Shown here one piece after another: positions 1 through 11,841 of a DNA stretch of 64,000 nucleotides (position 1 is the first letter of the stretch; every line of letters starts with the position of its first letter). A program made the translations under genes and the position numbers. The stretch is from Saccharum officinarum (lineage: Eukaryota > Streptophyta > Magnoliopsida > Poales > Poaceae). The stretch covers positions 23,241,063 through 23,305,062 of the forward strand of contig CM036179.1 of NCBI GenBank assembly GCA_020631735.1, written 5' to 3'. A model generated the notes under the pieces. The model searched no databases, was not told the DNA's origin, and saw only the letters and a program-made list of their open reading frames with translations.

Positions 1-1480
1 ATCTTGGAATATGAATCTTTTGAATAACACTTTTGATAATCAGGCAATACAGGCTATCACCTCGGTGTGCCCAATTCCTAATAAACAGCAGGATATACTC
101 CGATGGATGCCCTCCAAAAACGGCATTTGTACCACCAAAGACATTTACAAGCACCTCTCCGCCCAAAACTACATCCAACTTCCCACTCAGGGTTCAAGAA
201 GTATTCTTCCCCATGCTAATCAAATCCTTCGGCGAGCATGGAAAAGCAGGAATCTCCCACCCATAATCAAAGCCTTCACCTTGAGGCTTATTCGTCGAGC
301 TCTTGCCACTGCAAAGCGAGCCACATCGATCAACAATGCTCCACGTGCAGGGCTCTGGAAGATGATGCCCATTTGTTCTTCCACTACAACCTTCCATGAG
401 CGGTATGGTTCTCCTTCTCCCCTTCTATGAGAACTGAAAATCTCCCTCAAGAAAGTGATGGCATCCAGTTAATTCTTCACAGTGTTATATCCAACACCAC
501 ATCTGACGCCCTTTTTTAGAAAATTCTATTCACCCTCTGGTACCTTTGGAAGGCAAGAAATGATAACCGCTTCTAAAGAAAAGAATGGACCCCTATGCAG
601 GTACACAACGCGGTGGCTGCACATATAAACACCCTCAACCAATCAATGATTCCCCAACCAGGTGTTGAAGCAGGCCACACTTCAAGCATACCACAACCAC
701 TGAACCAGCTGCCAAGCCCTTAGCACAGCACGACCAACTCCAACGAAGGACCGGTACCGGTTGCCCTTAGCCCTTCCTCCAATGACCATACAGGCACACC
801 ACCACAACTGCTGACAAGCCTGCCTACTCCCCAATCAGGTATCACACTTACATTTCCACGGGTATCGCTGGAGAACAGGTATGAAATCATCACTCTGGCA
901 CTATTACAAGGCTCTAGATGCTATGTGGATGCTTCCACTCAACCGGATCAACTGAACGGATAGTCCAGGCCTGCTGGACTGGGCATTTTCATTCAAAATT
1001 TCCAGGAACAACCTACTCAAGCGATTTACATCAAGGCTAAACTTGATGTTTGTTCTTCAGTGATGATGGCTAAGGCTGCCATCTAGCCCTTGATTCGGCT
1101 ATCGTTCACAAACTCAATCTTACCGGCATCAACTTTTTGTCAGACTATGAGCAGCTGGTTCTCTTCCTCAACAAGGATGGCCTATCCAATCCTCCTGACT
1201 GAAGGATCAAGTATTTTACAAAGTCCTATGCCAACCATTCCAGAAGCACTTCATCTAGGATCTTCAAGGTGCGCCGGCGATTAAACTCCACAGCCGACGC
1301 CTTGGCGTGGCAAGCTGAAGAAGACCACAATCCTCAGAGCACCAACTTAGAATTCTCCTGCTCCAATGAGCATCATGTTTCTCAGTGCCCTTTACTTCAA
1401 GCTCTTCATTCTGTAAGCTTGAATGATGTAAAACTTCTTGCAGCTCGTTGCTGCTAATTATAAAGCTGTTTGTTGTAAAA
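1..1480 (+). mobile_element. 3' remnant of a LINE (non-LTR) retrotransposon
   Basis: Two decayed domains in LINE order are visible. At 11-430 is a zinc-binding RT-associated domain, recognisable by W-x-PSKNGICTTKDIY followed by a tract around RRAWKSRNLPPIIKAF. At about 890-1340 is an RNase H-like domain with CYVDAST, RPAGLGIFI and a terminal RRRLNSTADALAWQA block, typical of plant LINE ORF2 C-termini. Stops and frameshifts break every frame, so it is inactive. The RT core would lie left of the window. The tail ends near 1480 in a short A-rich stretch. Confidence 0.75.
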
Positions 1481-2490
1481 AAACCTTAGTAAGTGCTACA
1501 TGAGATCGATTGGAATACATTAACTTTTCTCGTTGACGTCATCGTGGCTATGTTTCAATTTCATCTGAACCAGCAGTTTTTTCTTTGGCTCCATAAATAG
1601 TTGGTAGAGTTAAAGCTGTTTTGATGAGCTGCCACGGCGGCGGCGTGACTCGACAGTGGCGCGCCTCGACGGCACCGCACCTCCGCCTCGACTCCACTAG
1701 ATCTGCCCCAATGGAGCACCGGCGGCGTTCGAGCATAGAAAGAGCTTCAGGTGTTGTTCGAGCATCAGTACCAAACAACCCATTACTATCCGTGCATGCG
1801 TGCATGCCTTTGCTACATGTCAATAGGGATATTAGCATAGCATTGTGTTGGATATTGGCTCTCCTTACCGACCCCTAATGACGGGTTGATGTCGATAAGG
1901 ATATTGGATCATCCCTCTACCAGCTCTAAAGATACCTAATAATGATATATTGATATTAGCAATTCCCTAGTTCCCTACCAGTAGTGTTGCCGTAAACAGC
2001 TCTAATGATACCTGATAATGATATTAGCATCCCCTAATTTATGATCTCCCGAACAAGCTGGTGCATGTTCTTCACTTGCCCATTTGAGATCAGCTCCATC
2101 ACCTTCCTCCATCTGTAGTCTAGGAACATGATCAATGGTAGGTCAGGGATGCGGCCGCACGGTAGAGAAATGAGAGAGGGAGAGGGAGAAGGCGGCAAAT
2201 GAGCTCACATGAGGGACATGGAAAGAGCTGAGGGTTCTTTTGGCATACTTCTCACATTCCTAGGCTCTCACGTATGTCTCACTCTCATGTGACTAGAGAC
2301 GGAACCAAAACTCTTGCCCAACTATGGTGGCATGCCACATTAGCAGTTAAGTGTGCGGAGAGCCGGGCTAAATCAGATTGGTACAATAAACCGAGTTTAT
2401 GATGCCGAAAACGCAAATCATAAGTATTGTGATCTATTTAAGAACGCTGGTAGAGTTTAACTCTAATTACTATAAACCACCTTAAAAGAA
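1481..2490. other. intergenic stretch without a recognised gene
   Basis: No supported gene. A GC-rich patch at about 1630-1740 is open on both strands but has no recognisable domain. A local direct repeat of about 28 bp (cagctctaa...gatacctgataatgatat) occurs at about 1924 and again at about 1998. The rest is AT-rich filler. Confidence 0.5.
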
Positions 2491-3660
2491 CTCAACCGAC
2501 CAAACCAAAAACGGCAAAACTAGCACCCGGACGTCCGGAGGAACGCATGCAGCAGCTCTGTTCCCACGCATAGTGAGCGGATGACGCGGACCTCAGCTTG
2601 CTGCGGGACCACCATGCAGGCATCGCGCCGCCATCGGGCCCACCCAAGGCCACCACCTCCGCAGGCGCCTGCGCGCTAGTCGGGTATGGTTTTCCCACCG
2701 AGCTCAAACTGTCATGGCAAGGAGACAGAGGGAAGGTAAGGGAAGGGAGGTGAGGGCGAGGCGCGTTGTGCGAGGAAGGCCGCTATAACGTCAGCCACCA
2801 GTCCCATTGCGACATGTGCAAGAGTAAAAGACACGTGCAACACCAGATCTACTTTTAAAACATCTAGATAAAACATTTGCAACATACGTCTGAAAATAGA
2901 TGAAACACTTAAAACATGCGCTTGAAACACGTATATAACCATTGCAACATGTGTAACACCAAGATCTACTTTTGAAACATCTAGATGAAATATTTGCAAT
3001 ATATGTCCGAACACGTGAAACATTTGAAACATAAGCTTGCAACATGCGTATATTGTCATTACAACATTCCAGATTTACTTTTGCAACATCCAGATTAAAC
3101 ACTTGAAACATAACTTTGAAGTGTCTGAAACACTTGAAACACAGTGTTCATCGCGTGGCCATGGGCTACCTAGTGGGGACTGGAGTGGCAACAGCAGAGA
3201 AAGAGGAGGTTGAGGAGGCCCAGACGAGCAGGAGGCCGAGGATGGCCGCCGCCAGAGGGGCCCTGCGAGGAGCACCATCTCCTAGGCCGCCCCACAATGT
3301 GCACTGTTGCAGTACCCTTGCCACCGCTGACAGCACGAAACCATCGGAGCTGACCGATCGGGGCAGCGACGGCGTGGGGACGGACGCAGCCGTGCCTGTG
3401 TGGGTGGGGGTGGGGGTGTGGGCGAGGGAGGAGATGGGGCACATGGCGCAACGCAAGATGGAGCGCGGCGCAGGATGGGGGAACCAAGCATCGCTGGGGG
3501 GATAGGGCTTCAGCGAGCAAGCAGCTAGCGCGGAGTGGGGCGCAGCGTCTGGGCGGGGACAAGGATGGAAGCGCCGTGAGGAGCCGAACAAGTGGAGGGG
3601 ATTTTTATTTTTATTTTTTTAGGGGAGCATCCGAACAGGAGTCACGGGACATACGTCCCT
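2491..3660. mobile_element. unclassified grass repeat element with AACA array (copy A)
   Basis: The layout is a left part carrying cccggacgtccgg, an AACA-rich array (2815-3150), a GC-rich segment (3160-3590), and a right end reading gagtcacgggacatacgtccct. The same order recurs at 32440-33480, whose right end is gagtcacaggacgaacgcccgt. That repetition marks it as a dispersed repeat family. No transposase is visible and no clear TIR or TSD was found, so the superfamily is left open. The long ORFs on both strands of the GC segment look like compositional shadows. Confidence 0.5.
2815..3150. repeat. phased AACA array (copy A)
   Basis: Short A-rich words (gaaaca, gcaaca, aaacac) recur every 9-14 bp, and a higher-order unit recurs (cttttgcaacatccag...ttgcaacatacgtctg). 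On the minus strand the array reads as a repetitive peptide with repeats like YVANV and KSRSG. This is most likely a by-product of the repeat rather than a gene. Confidence 0.7.
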
Positions 3661-3760
3661 GTCGTATCATTATTGAACTGAAAAGGCAAATTAATCTGCC
3701 ACGCTAGCTTGAATACTTGACGATATGACCAAATACGGTCAAACGTTGATACTTTGACCA

Positions 3761-4135
3761 TCAATGGTATTTTTTTTGGAAAAGGTAAATTTCATTCAAA
3801 GCTAAAATACAGAGTGCAGAGATAAAAAGTTACCCCTCTAGATAGCACAGTTTCTAGAATGGGTCCAAGATTGACTAAAGAACAAGCAAGAGCTAGGAAT
3901 GAAACCCTGCTGCGAGATTATCAGCCACTATATTATAGAATGCAGTATTGTTCGCCGTGGGAACTGAAAAGTGGCCAGAAAGACCAATGGCCCGGATTAT
4001 AAAGCATGTCCTTTCTCTTTTGCCGCAGATGCCAACACTTCATTATCTGTGATAAGGACTGGCCTTAAAAAATTTAGTGCAGCAGCGAGTTTAACAACCA
4101 GGTATTTATAACGTTGGGTTTGAAAAAGGAATCAT
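3761..4135 (-). mobile_element. antisense LINE 3' fragment (RNase H-like remnant)
   Basis: Read on the minus strand, a broken frame gives FLRPVLITDNEVLASAAKEKG, then a P-rich linker and ADNLAAGFHS. This matches the plant LINE RNase H pattern (D-N-x-x-L-A and A-D-x-L-A). The plus-strand left edge has a T-rich tract (ttttttttgg), as expected for an antisense poly-A tail. It is heavily decayed and independent of the LINE at the left edge. Confidence 0.6.
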
Positions 4136-5619
4136 ATATGTGTAGGCTTGTCTTCAAGGTTACCTTCATAATCTTATATACATGGCACTATAAGTATATG
4201 TATTGTAGTAGTAAAAAATAACGGTAAAGTTACACATTGAAAACAAAAATAAAAAAAAACTCCATCAATTTTTTACCCGGAGACAGCAACCCTCACATTA
4301 CTGTAGATAACGCATTACTCAAATTTCTTTTTTGTTGAGGGGAATTTCTCTGAAAAAAAATGTGAGGAATGGTCGAGCAGCCAATGTAGATTTTACAGGT
4401 CCATTGAGCACACCAAAAACCATTAAAAAAATGCTTAGACATGCAGTGGAACAAGGCGACCAAGGGTTCTCTTGCTACCTGGTGTGGGTTACTGAGTTAT
4501 CCATGTCCGTCGGGCACCGTCGTTGCAAGTTTGTACGTAACGTTGCAGGTGCAGTGAGGGTATCTCCTCCTTGGTCCCTTCACATATTCAGGTAGTATTG
4601 TAGATGCATTCCTGCTGTTATCTGCAGAGAAGTCTTCAGTCCCAGTCTCCCAAGGAACAATGCAGAGTTTGTTTTCCCTTTTTTATTGCTTTATGCTTGA
4701 CAAGTCATATGCAATTATACATTCTACGTGGCTTAACCGTAACGTGACCTTTGCACGTAAGCGTTCACACCTAGGCTCCTAAAGTCCTAAAGCAATATGA
4801 ATACAGATGCATCACCCTTTACGCGTAACTGACAATTGTTTCTGTAGGAACCAGCGGCTGCATCACCCCTCAGCAATATTTGTGTGAAACTGTAATATTT
4901 CTTATATAAATCAATGAGTTCCAAAAATGCCCTAAGTAACTAAATTAGTAGATTGATAAAATAGGAGTGATTCATAAAAGCTTTCCGAGAAGCGAATATT
5001 TTTTTATCTTGTGTATACCGTAAATATATTGGAGCAAACAGCACCAACCAACCATCATTATTCATGAGAACAGACATGTGTGTGCATGATAAGGGAGCAT
5101 ATCCATTGTGGACGACGACCTGACTGAGATCCAGCCGACTGGCTGAACAAGTCTACCAGACCACAATAAACAAACTAATCTCACTCATATTTACCATTAT
5201 CCCCAAGCTAACAGAAAGCACCTTCTTGCCGCCATAACCTACCTTATCCTTCCTAATCCGCTGGGATAACTCTTTTTTTCTTGGTCTGAGATAAGATGCT
5301 TGTCTGTCTCAGCCAGAGGGCGTCGTTTCCACATGCTCCCCATCAGGGCATCATGGATTTATCCAAATAACTGACTGATGTCCATTGCTTCCTTCCTGTC
5401 AACAACGAAGAGACGCAATCAAAAAAAAAAAAAAACAACAACGAAGAGACAGAATTCGTAAGTAATTAGATAGCACAAGAAATATAGATATGCTAATCTA
5501 TCAAGATCACATGGAGTAAGGGTAACTATCACTCACTCTTTGGCACCGAGTTGACAAAATTTATCTGACTAAACAAGACGCTTATATCTAACCATTTGAA
5601 TAGCTCTTCCTTTTTCTCC
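4136..5619. other. intergenic region upstream of the OXS3-like gene
   Basis: AT-rich DNA with no supported coding region. Short A runs occur (for example 5421-5436). The last few hundred bases should contain the promoter of the downstream gene. Confidence 0.5.
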
Positions 5620-5627
5620 TATATATA
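5620..5627 (+). promoter_or_regulatory. TATA box of the OXS3-like gene
   Basis: TATATATA lies 69 bp before the start codon after a pyrimidine-rich tract, which is normal placement for a plant TATA promoter. Transcription would start near 5650. Two very short upstream ORFs (5651-5665 and 5684-5710) precede or overlap the main start. Confidence 0.5.
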
Positions 5628-5688
5628 TCCACATAAGCTGCGTCCCTTTGATGTCCAAACATTGAGCAGAGCTTGAGCTTCATATGAA

Positions 5689-6839
5689 ATGGCAGAGCCT
5701 CACAACTTAGCATCTCATAGAGTACCCTTGTGTCACAAGGAGATTTGCAGTAAACCAGGTGATGATCACTCCGAGTCGGCTTCCTTCTCGGGCGCATCCA
5801 CTGGGTCCTTGTGCTCATCAGCTTCAAATGTGTCTGATGATGCAACTTCTTCCCCACCTGGTCATCCCTCTGAGCCTTCCTCAGCATCTTCAAGCACGTT
5901 GCATCTGGATGCTGAGGGTCCCCTGTATGAGTTGTCCTCACTGCTAGATGAGCTTCCAATCAGGTGCATATCTTGTCTTCCACTACACAACTGTAACTAA
6001 TCTAGAGAAAACAACACCATGCTTGTTTATATTCCAGTCTCCTTAAAAGAAGTCATGAAACAAATAAATCACAATGTGTAACCAGGCTTCACAAAATAGT
6101 TTTGTAACTTTTACATTCATGGTAACGGTAGAAATAGATATAGCCTCAAAATTACAAATGCTCGAATAAAATGTGTGATTTCTTTGCACTATTATCTTGT
6201 GTTACACTAGCAAGCCAAGCTTCTGTCCCTAGCATACAATGGAATGATCTGTTATCTGTTAGAAAAAGCTTGCAAATTCACTTTCAGTTTAACTAAAGTT
6301 GATATTGCTCTGTGCTAACTAGTAGAGGTTCCCCCTTTGCACAAGACCTATGATAAGTATGCAACAGAGTTCAACTTCATATGTATTTTTGCTAAAAGGA
6401 AAAAAAAATGAGTGGATATATAACACAATGTCATGATTATAAAAAACAGATAGTCAACATTACTTTCATAAAATTCACTTCAGATGCAAAGCATTCAAAT
6501 TCACGTAAGTAATACAATTTCCACAGGAAAGGGCTGTCCAATTACTACCAAGGGAAGGCCCAATCATTCACGTCTATATCTGATGCTACAAGTGTTCAAT
6601 ACCTTGCAAAGAAAATTTCATACAGTAAGAGGATGAGAGCAAGCAAAAGCTATTCAGTAGGATTAGACATGAACCAACGGTCAATCATTGTATCAAGGCC
6701 AAGCAACAAGGTGATATCAAAGAGGCCCTCAAATGGTTCATTTGCTAGAGTAATGCCAAGAACTAGCAACACCAGCCAATTGAACATCAGCACTAAATCA
6801 TATGGACACCAGAAAAAGAGAGATGCACATGCATATTGA
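5689..6839 (+). CDS. OXIDATIVE STRESS 3 (OXS3)-like protein, two exons
   Basis: Exon 1 is 5689-5963 and exon 2 is 6527-6839. The donor cag|gtgcat and acceptor ccacag|g join a split arginine codon, giving a protein of about 195 residues. The Ser-rich N-terminus (SSASNVSDDATSS) leads into the family signature PLYELSSLLDELPIRKGLS, followed across the splice by NYYQGKAQSFTSISD and then a basic tail. This signature is the hallmark of plant OXS3-like proteins; Arabidopsis OXS3 (At5g56550) is a nuclear protein linked to tolerance of oxidative and heavy-metal stress. Function here is inferred from the family. The start at 5689 gives the only long frame into the signature; the ATG at 5684 stops after nine codons. 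The gene is convergent with the YbeY-HAD gene. Confidence 0.88.
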
Positions 6840-7668
6840 TCTGTAACAAAGGGAAAACTAGGGTGACAACTGACAAGTCTCCACTTCCCATTGACCAGCT
6901 GTGCTTCGTGTGTGCTTTATACATGAAAATCTGAATAATGTTTGCTTCTACGATCAACCTGATTTCTTATGTGCTTCATTTCATGATCCATATGAAGGTC
7001 GATCAATCAAATAGATGTAATGAGGAAGGGTGAATCATAATAAACAAAGCAAAACTTGACAGAAAATACAGTTATCTTCATCACAATGCCTCCATCGAAT
7101 TCCTACTCATCAATTATACTTCAGCTTTCTTTTCATATAAACAAATATCAATAACGTGGAGGAACCATTAACAGATTTACTTAGCAACATTTATAAGTGC
7201 TACACAAAACGAAACTATAAAAAATTCTATGTAGAGTTAAAAATGGTGTTGCAGATGACTTTGGACAGAAGCAAAGGCCACATGGTAAGCTCTGGTTGCA
7301 CAAGGATGTGGCCCATTCAATTCTCTTTCCATGTATCTCAACAAAATGATCTGTTCAGAAGACAAGCAAGACATTTATAGTATCTAAACTTAAAGGCAAG
7401 TTTCCACTGAAGTTACATACTTTGAATTTTAAGTACGCATTACCTGAAGGAAATATCTAAATTGCCATTCACCTTCCTTTTCCAAATATAAAAATGCATG
7501 AATTGCCAACTAAAAAGGCTGGTGCTACAACATACGATTTTTGCAACCTTCAGAGCAAACATGTCCAAAGTGATAATTTTGTTCCTTTGGCACATGCATT
7601 ACACCTACCATTCCACGTTTTTTTTCCTTAAGAATGAATGAATGATCCGGTAATGATGTCAAGTTGAA
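6840..7668. other. 3' intergenic space between convergent genes
   Basis: Lies between the stop codons of the OXS3-like gene (+) and the YbeY-HAD gene (-). It should hold both 3' UTRs. No coding signal or recognisable transposon was seen. I looked here for the missing HAD motif IV exon on the minus strand and did not find it. Confidence 0.5.
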
Positions 7669-10600
7669 TCATTTATTGCTCAGCCATCTGGTATAGTCTC
7701 CAACAGCATCAAGATCACACTGCAGGTGGGGGTTGGGGGGGGGGGGGGGGTGTAAACTATCAGCACTTCCAGTTTTTAACAGAGCAAACGACAAATTGAG
7801 ATAAGGCACAAAAATGAACGCTAAATATAGTTCTTTAGTGGGAATGAATTCTTACATCTTTTGTTATTCCAAGATGATCAAGTAGAATTCTTAAACCACC
7901 ACTTTTTGAAGCATTGAGGGGAACAATATCAATTGTATTTGGATGCATTTTGATAACATGTGCTTTCCCTTTGGTCAGTTCTGAATAATGCTGCCTTAGG
8001 ACAGATGAATCCTCTTTGGTACTATCAAAAAGAAGCAATTTCTGCATGTACAAGTAAATAGTGTAAATCCAATATAAATTAAACTGATCTAATATCTATT
8101 TATCTGATTTGTTGAAGGTGTACGGAGTGCTGTCAACAGTATTAGTTATTAAGACAACTCTGTGTTAAAGAGATTTTCTAAAGACATTTTATGAGCTACC
8201 TTGTCATTTTATTAATCATACTGCATTTCTTCTTTCATCTCTGTTTACATAGAGAACCTCAACAATCTTACCTTATCGTCTAAAGAGGTAAAATAGGAAC
8301 AGAACCTAGCTCAGTTGGTCACCCAGACCACCCAAGTTCAAGTCCTCGTCAAGGCAGATTCAGGTGCCTATTTGTTCTTAATTAATATAAGTCACCTAGT
8401 TCCTCCTAGGTTGCTCAAAGGTTCTTTTATGTAAAGAAATAATAAGGATCCTTACAAGCTGATACTCAGTATGATAATTTGAACTTACAACCTAAGAACA
8501 GGTTGAGAGGCCTATCCTACTAAACTACTAATAGTGCTGATTCAAGGTTTGTGTTGGTAAGCAGGCCAATCTTCCTGTTCCTGCTGCCTGCTAGTGGATT
8601 GGATGATCTACATGAATAGACCTACAGTTTGGGCCATTCTGAAGAGTGAGGATGCTATGAGCTTATTATCTCACCAAATGCAACAGATTTACTGCTTAAA
8701 GTTTTCTAATTATCAATTTATCATACTTCTGTGATAACATAAAAAAAAGTTCAACTAATATGCACCAGATACTAACAAAATTGTCCAGAATAGTCAAAAA
8801 CAAAACCCTACCATCCTTAAATAAATCATTATATGCTTTCCAAGATTAAAGTAAGAGTAGAATAAGACAAACCTGAATAGATGAACATTCCAAAAGATCC
8901 TCAATTGAATGCATCACTTTTACCTGATATGAACAAAATCGCCTCAACTACCTGAAGCCTATCGTAGTTAGAACATAAGTCTGTACAGAAAATATCTAGA
9001 TCATACCTTGTTTTCATTATGTACAGTGTGCAACAAGTCAACAAATGGGTGTTCAAACAAGGTTAGACATTGTTCCTCACAGTAAACAACAAGAGGAATT
9101 TTATGCTTCAAGGAGTACAGCAATGCCTGCAAATGGAACAAATGGAACTTGCAGTAACATGAATGAAGATTATTCCATGCCTAGAGAGTTCTTTAGCAAA
9201 AATGAATAAAACAGATAACATAGATGTTAACAGAGGCGAAGGAAACATTGGTAGGAGAAGGAGCTCATGCTCAACGGGAGTGTATTCCATGCCTATATCA
9301 TCTAAAACCAAATACAAATAACACCCAATTAATTAAAAAAAATGGACAACATCTCCCAAATAAAGGAATAGTGGGTTCAGAATTAAAACTTCAACAGAAA
9401 AAAAACACATCTAACAAAAGAACATATGATAAAATTCCAGAATAACTATATATTTTACAAAAAATAATTCAATGGCATTATCGTAAGTGACTACCTCCTT
9501 GCAGACATCTAAATCCAGTTCTGCTCTATAAACTTCTTCGCCATCCCTTCCATAGACAAGTGAACCCTGAACCAAATGTAGCAGAAATATAACTATTTGG
9601 GCGTCTCACTTCAGAAAAGGGTAGATTCAATGGTATCAGTATCAGTAGATGTTCAGATAAACAAAGGAAAAATGATGGTGACAGCTCAAAAGTTGGTACC
9701 ACTTCCTTCCACATAACCCTTACATGATGGCATGAGAAAACATCTCAATTTAACAACATTATCATTTGTATGCGGCTCATGGAATACATATTACATAGTT
9801 GCAGAAACAACTTACATGGAAAGGGCAGAAGTTAAAGAAGCTCAACTTTGCCTTGAATATTTAAAAATTTAAGTATTTAACCATGTCATATTCACACAAC
9901 AAAGCAACATTTCATTCCAACCCATGTAACTTTACAAGTCCTTTTTGATAAGACATTCATTTTCTTGGAGAAAAATGAATACCAAGCAAACAGAGTTTGG
10001 TCAAATGCATTCGTCAATGTTACATCTTCAGGACTATGTCACAAGAAAAAACAGGGTAACATAAGATGGCACACAAGTACACAGCTTTGATAAATAATCT
10101 CTACAAATCTAGAATTCTTATTCAAATTAAATTGGATATAATTTACCTGCAAAAAGACACCAGGTGAAGTCTCTGAAATAAAATCACCTTTTTCATGGAA
10201 ATCAAGAAGCTTGAAGGTTCTAATGGTGGAAGCCCGACTCTAGATAAAGAACAAAATATCAAGAACGCATAATAAAAAGTAATATGGAGTGATAAGTCTC
10301 TTGGATGTTGTTGACATGCTTTAATTCTTCATTAATCAGATGATATAATTGGTCGAAAAAAATAATCAGATGATATTATATTACTTATTATTGGAGTTCA
10401 GTAAAAAAAGTAATTATTGTATAATATATTTTTTTTGACAGGCATACATAGTTACCTAATACTCCCTCCATTCCAAATTATAGACATTTTGGCTTTTCTA
10501 TACATTACTTTTACTATGTATCTAGACAGAGTGTATATCTAAGTGCATAGCAAAACCAATATATCTAGAAAAGCCAAAACGTCTTATAATTTGGAAGGGA

Positions 10601-11838
10601 TGGAATATGTAACTAGCCTATATTATACAATAAAAGAGAATTAGGAAGCAATTGACATAATAAAATTCACTTAAAGAACTAAACATCCTCTTAACTATCA
10701 GCTTTCATGAGAATTTTTCCAAGTGTTCCACATACTGTCTGTTTTGGGAAAGCTGGCATATGATTGGTAAATGGTAAGTTTAAAAATTATTCTAAAACTA
10801 GCCACCACTTCAGATCAGTGCCATTAGCATTGCATGAACAAATACCATGACTGCATTGAACCCACCTTTCCAGTAACCATGATAATATTTACTCCTGTGG
10901 CAATTGCCTCTCTCAAAGATCCTATTGATTTTTCATGCAAGCCTCCTTCATAATCCACAATAGTACCTTACCAATTTTTCGGAAGAAATTATACACTAGA
11001 ACTTGGCAAGATCCAATACAAGCCAAATATTTCTAGGCGCTCAATTAACTCACCATCTATATCACAAATGATATGGCTTAGTTTGGCTTGATGTTTCTCT
11101 TGTAGGAACGCTTTCTCTATACTGCTATCAGCCTCTGTGAGTGAATCCATGGGTAAGTGACAATAAATAGATTGACATACATTTTCTTTCCTATAATAAT
11201 GGTTAAAACGTGCAGAGGAAGCTTACCAACAGAATTTCGTAAATGTTCCATACCAGTAGCAATATCATAGGCACTCTTAATTAATCCCTTTCCTCTCCAT
11301 TCAAGAGTATTTAATATATGCTCTTCTTCTTTCTCCATCTCTTCTTCAGCCACCTTGCTGACTTCATGGTCAAAGCCCAATAAATGCAATAGCCCATGCA
11401 CCTATTGAAGTTTAAGTCAGTTAGCATAAAAAAGTGTGCAAGCTCTTTGGCAGGCATATGCACTTTTGCAGGCAGCTTTTAGATTTCAGATACTGCTCCA
11501 TTAAAATAGTGCCCTAAGCTTTTTATGCCTTTGATACAAAACTTCTTAATTGTGAAGGTTCAAAGTGCAGTGTGAAGTGAACATCACATTTGCCTATTAT
11601 GGAGGTGTACATAGTGCAGCGAAGCTGAACATGACTATATTGATAAATCTGACAACAACTACAGGACTATTGATCCATTGATGCAACTGGAGAAGTTGCA
11701 GTAAAACATTATTAAGAAATAAGGAGAGGAAAACCAACCAACCATGAGAATTCTTATCTCATCAAGAAGCGTGTGGCCCCTTTCTTCTGCTTGCCGTCGA
11801 GCTGTTCCAACAGAAATTACTATATCACCCAACTGCAG
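7669..11838 (-). CDS. YbeY endoribonuclease / HAD hydrolase fusion, 5' part missing
   Basis: Ten exons join in phase with GT-AG borders: 11838-11743, 11401-11227, 11134-11054, 10966-10866, 10239-10147, 9566-9495, 9126-9007, 8923-8873, 8041-7856 and 7719-7669 (stop 7669-7671). They encode about 341 residues. First comes the YbeY C-terminal half: GDIVISV, RQAEERGHTLLDEIRILM, then the metal-binding VHGLLHLLGFDH. A HAD domain follows: DIDGT (motif I, split by an intron), MVTGK (motif II), SPGVFLQ, and NASKSGG (motif III lysine). This fusion matches Arabidopsis YBEY (At2g25870), a chloroplast rRNA-processing enzyme. The N-terminal YbeY half, including its conserved arginine region, was not found upstream. 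The last exon ends AVGDYTRWLSNK where a GDGxND motif IV would be expected. Either the gene is damaged or its ends use unusual exons. Confidence 0.8.
7735..7750 (+). repeat. poly-G tract
   Basis: A run of about 16 G inside the last intron of the YbeY-HAD gene. Runs this long are prone to slippage and sequencing-length error. Confidence 0.8.
8295..8450 (+). mobile_element. tRNA-derived SINE in an intron of the YbeY-HAD gene
   Basis: A box-like (agctcagttgg) and B box-like (agttcaagtcct) polymerase III promoter words are about 30 bp apart, as in a tRNA head. A non-tRNA body (tcctcctaggttgctcaaagg) and an A-rich end follow. This is the layout of plant SINEs. It is not a functional tRNA because no cloverleaf or acceptor stem closes. 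It sits between exons 8041-7856 and 8923-8873. Exact ends and TSD were not resolved. Confidence 0.55.
10462..10605. mobile_element. Stowaway (Tc1/mariner) MITE in an intron
   Basis: Starts CTCCCTCCATTCCAAATTAT and ends with the inverted counterpart (ATAATTTGGAAGGGATGGAA). It is flanked by TA on both sides (10460-10461 and 10606-10607). The interior has the usual near-palindromic ATCTAGA and GCCAAAA arms. Length is 144 bp. It lies in a YbeY-HAD intron. Confidence 0.85.
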
Positions 11839-11841
11839 CTG

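Noticed and set aside
2712..3278. Minus-strand ORFs with repetitive peptides (YVANV, KSRSG and similar)
   Set aside because: They only translate the AACA array. Three frames are open at once and the peptide repeats follow the DNA repeat. No start context or homology is visible.
3116..3591. Overlapping GC-rich ORFs on both strands
   Set aside because: High GC leaves few stops in all frames. No domain, and the segment is part of a dispersed repeat.
8300..8372. Functional tRNA gene
   Set aside because: A- and B-box-like words are present but the acceptor and anticodon stems do not pair. A SINE head explains it better.
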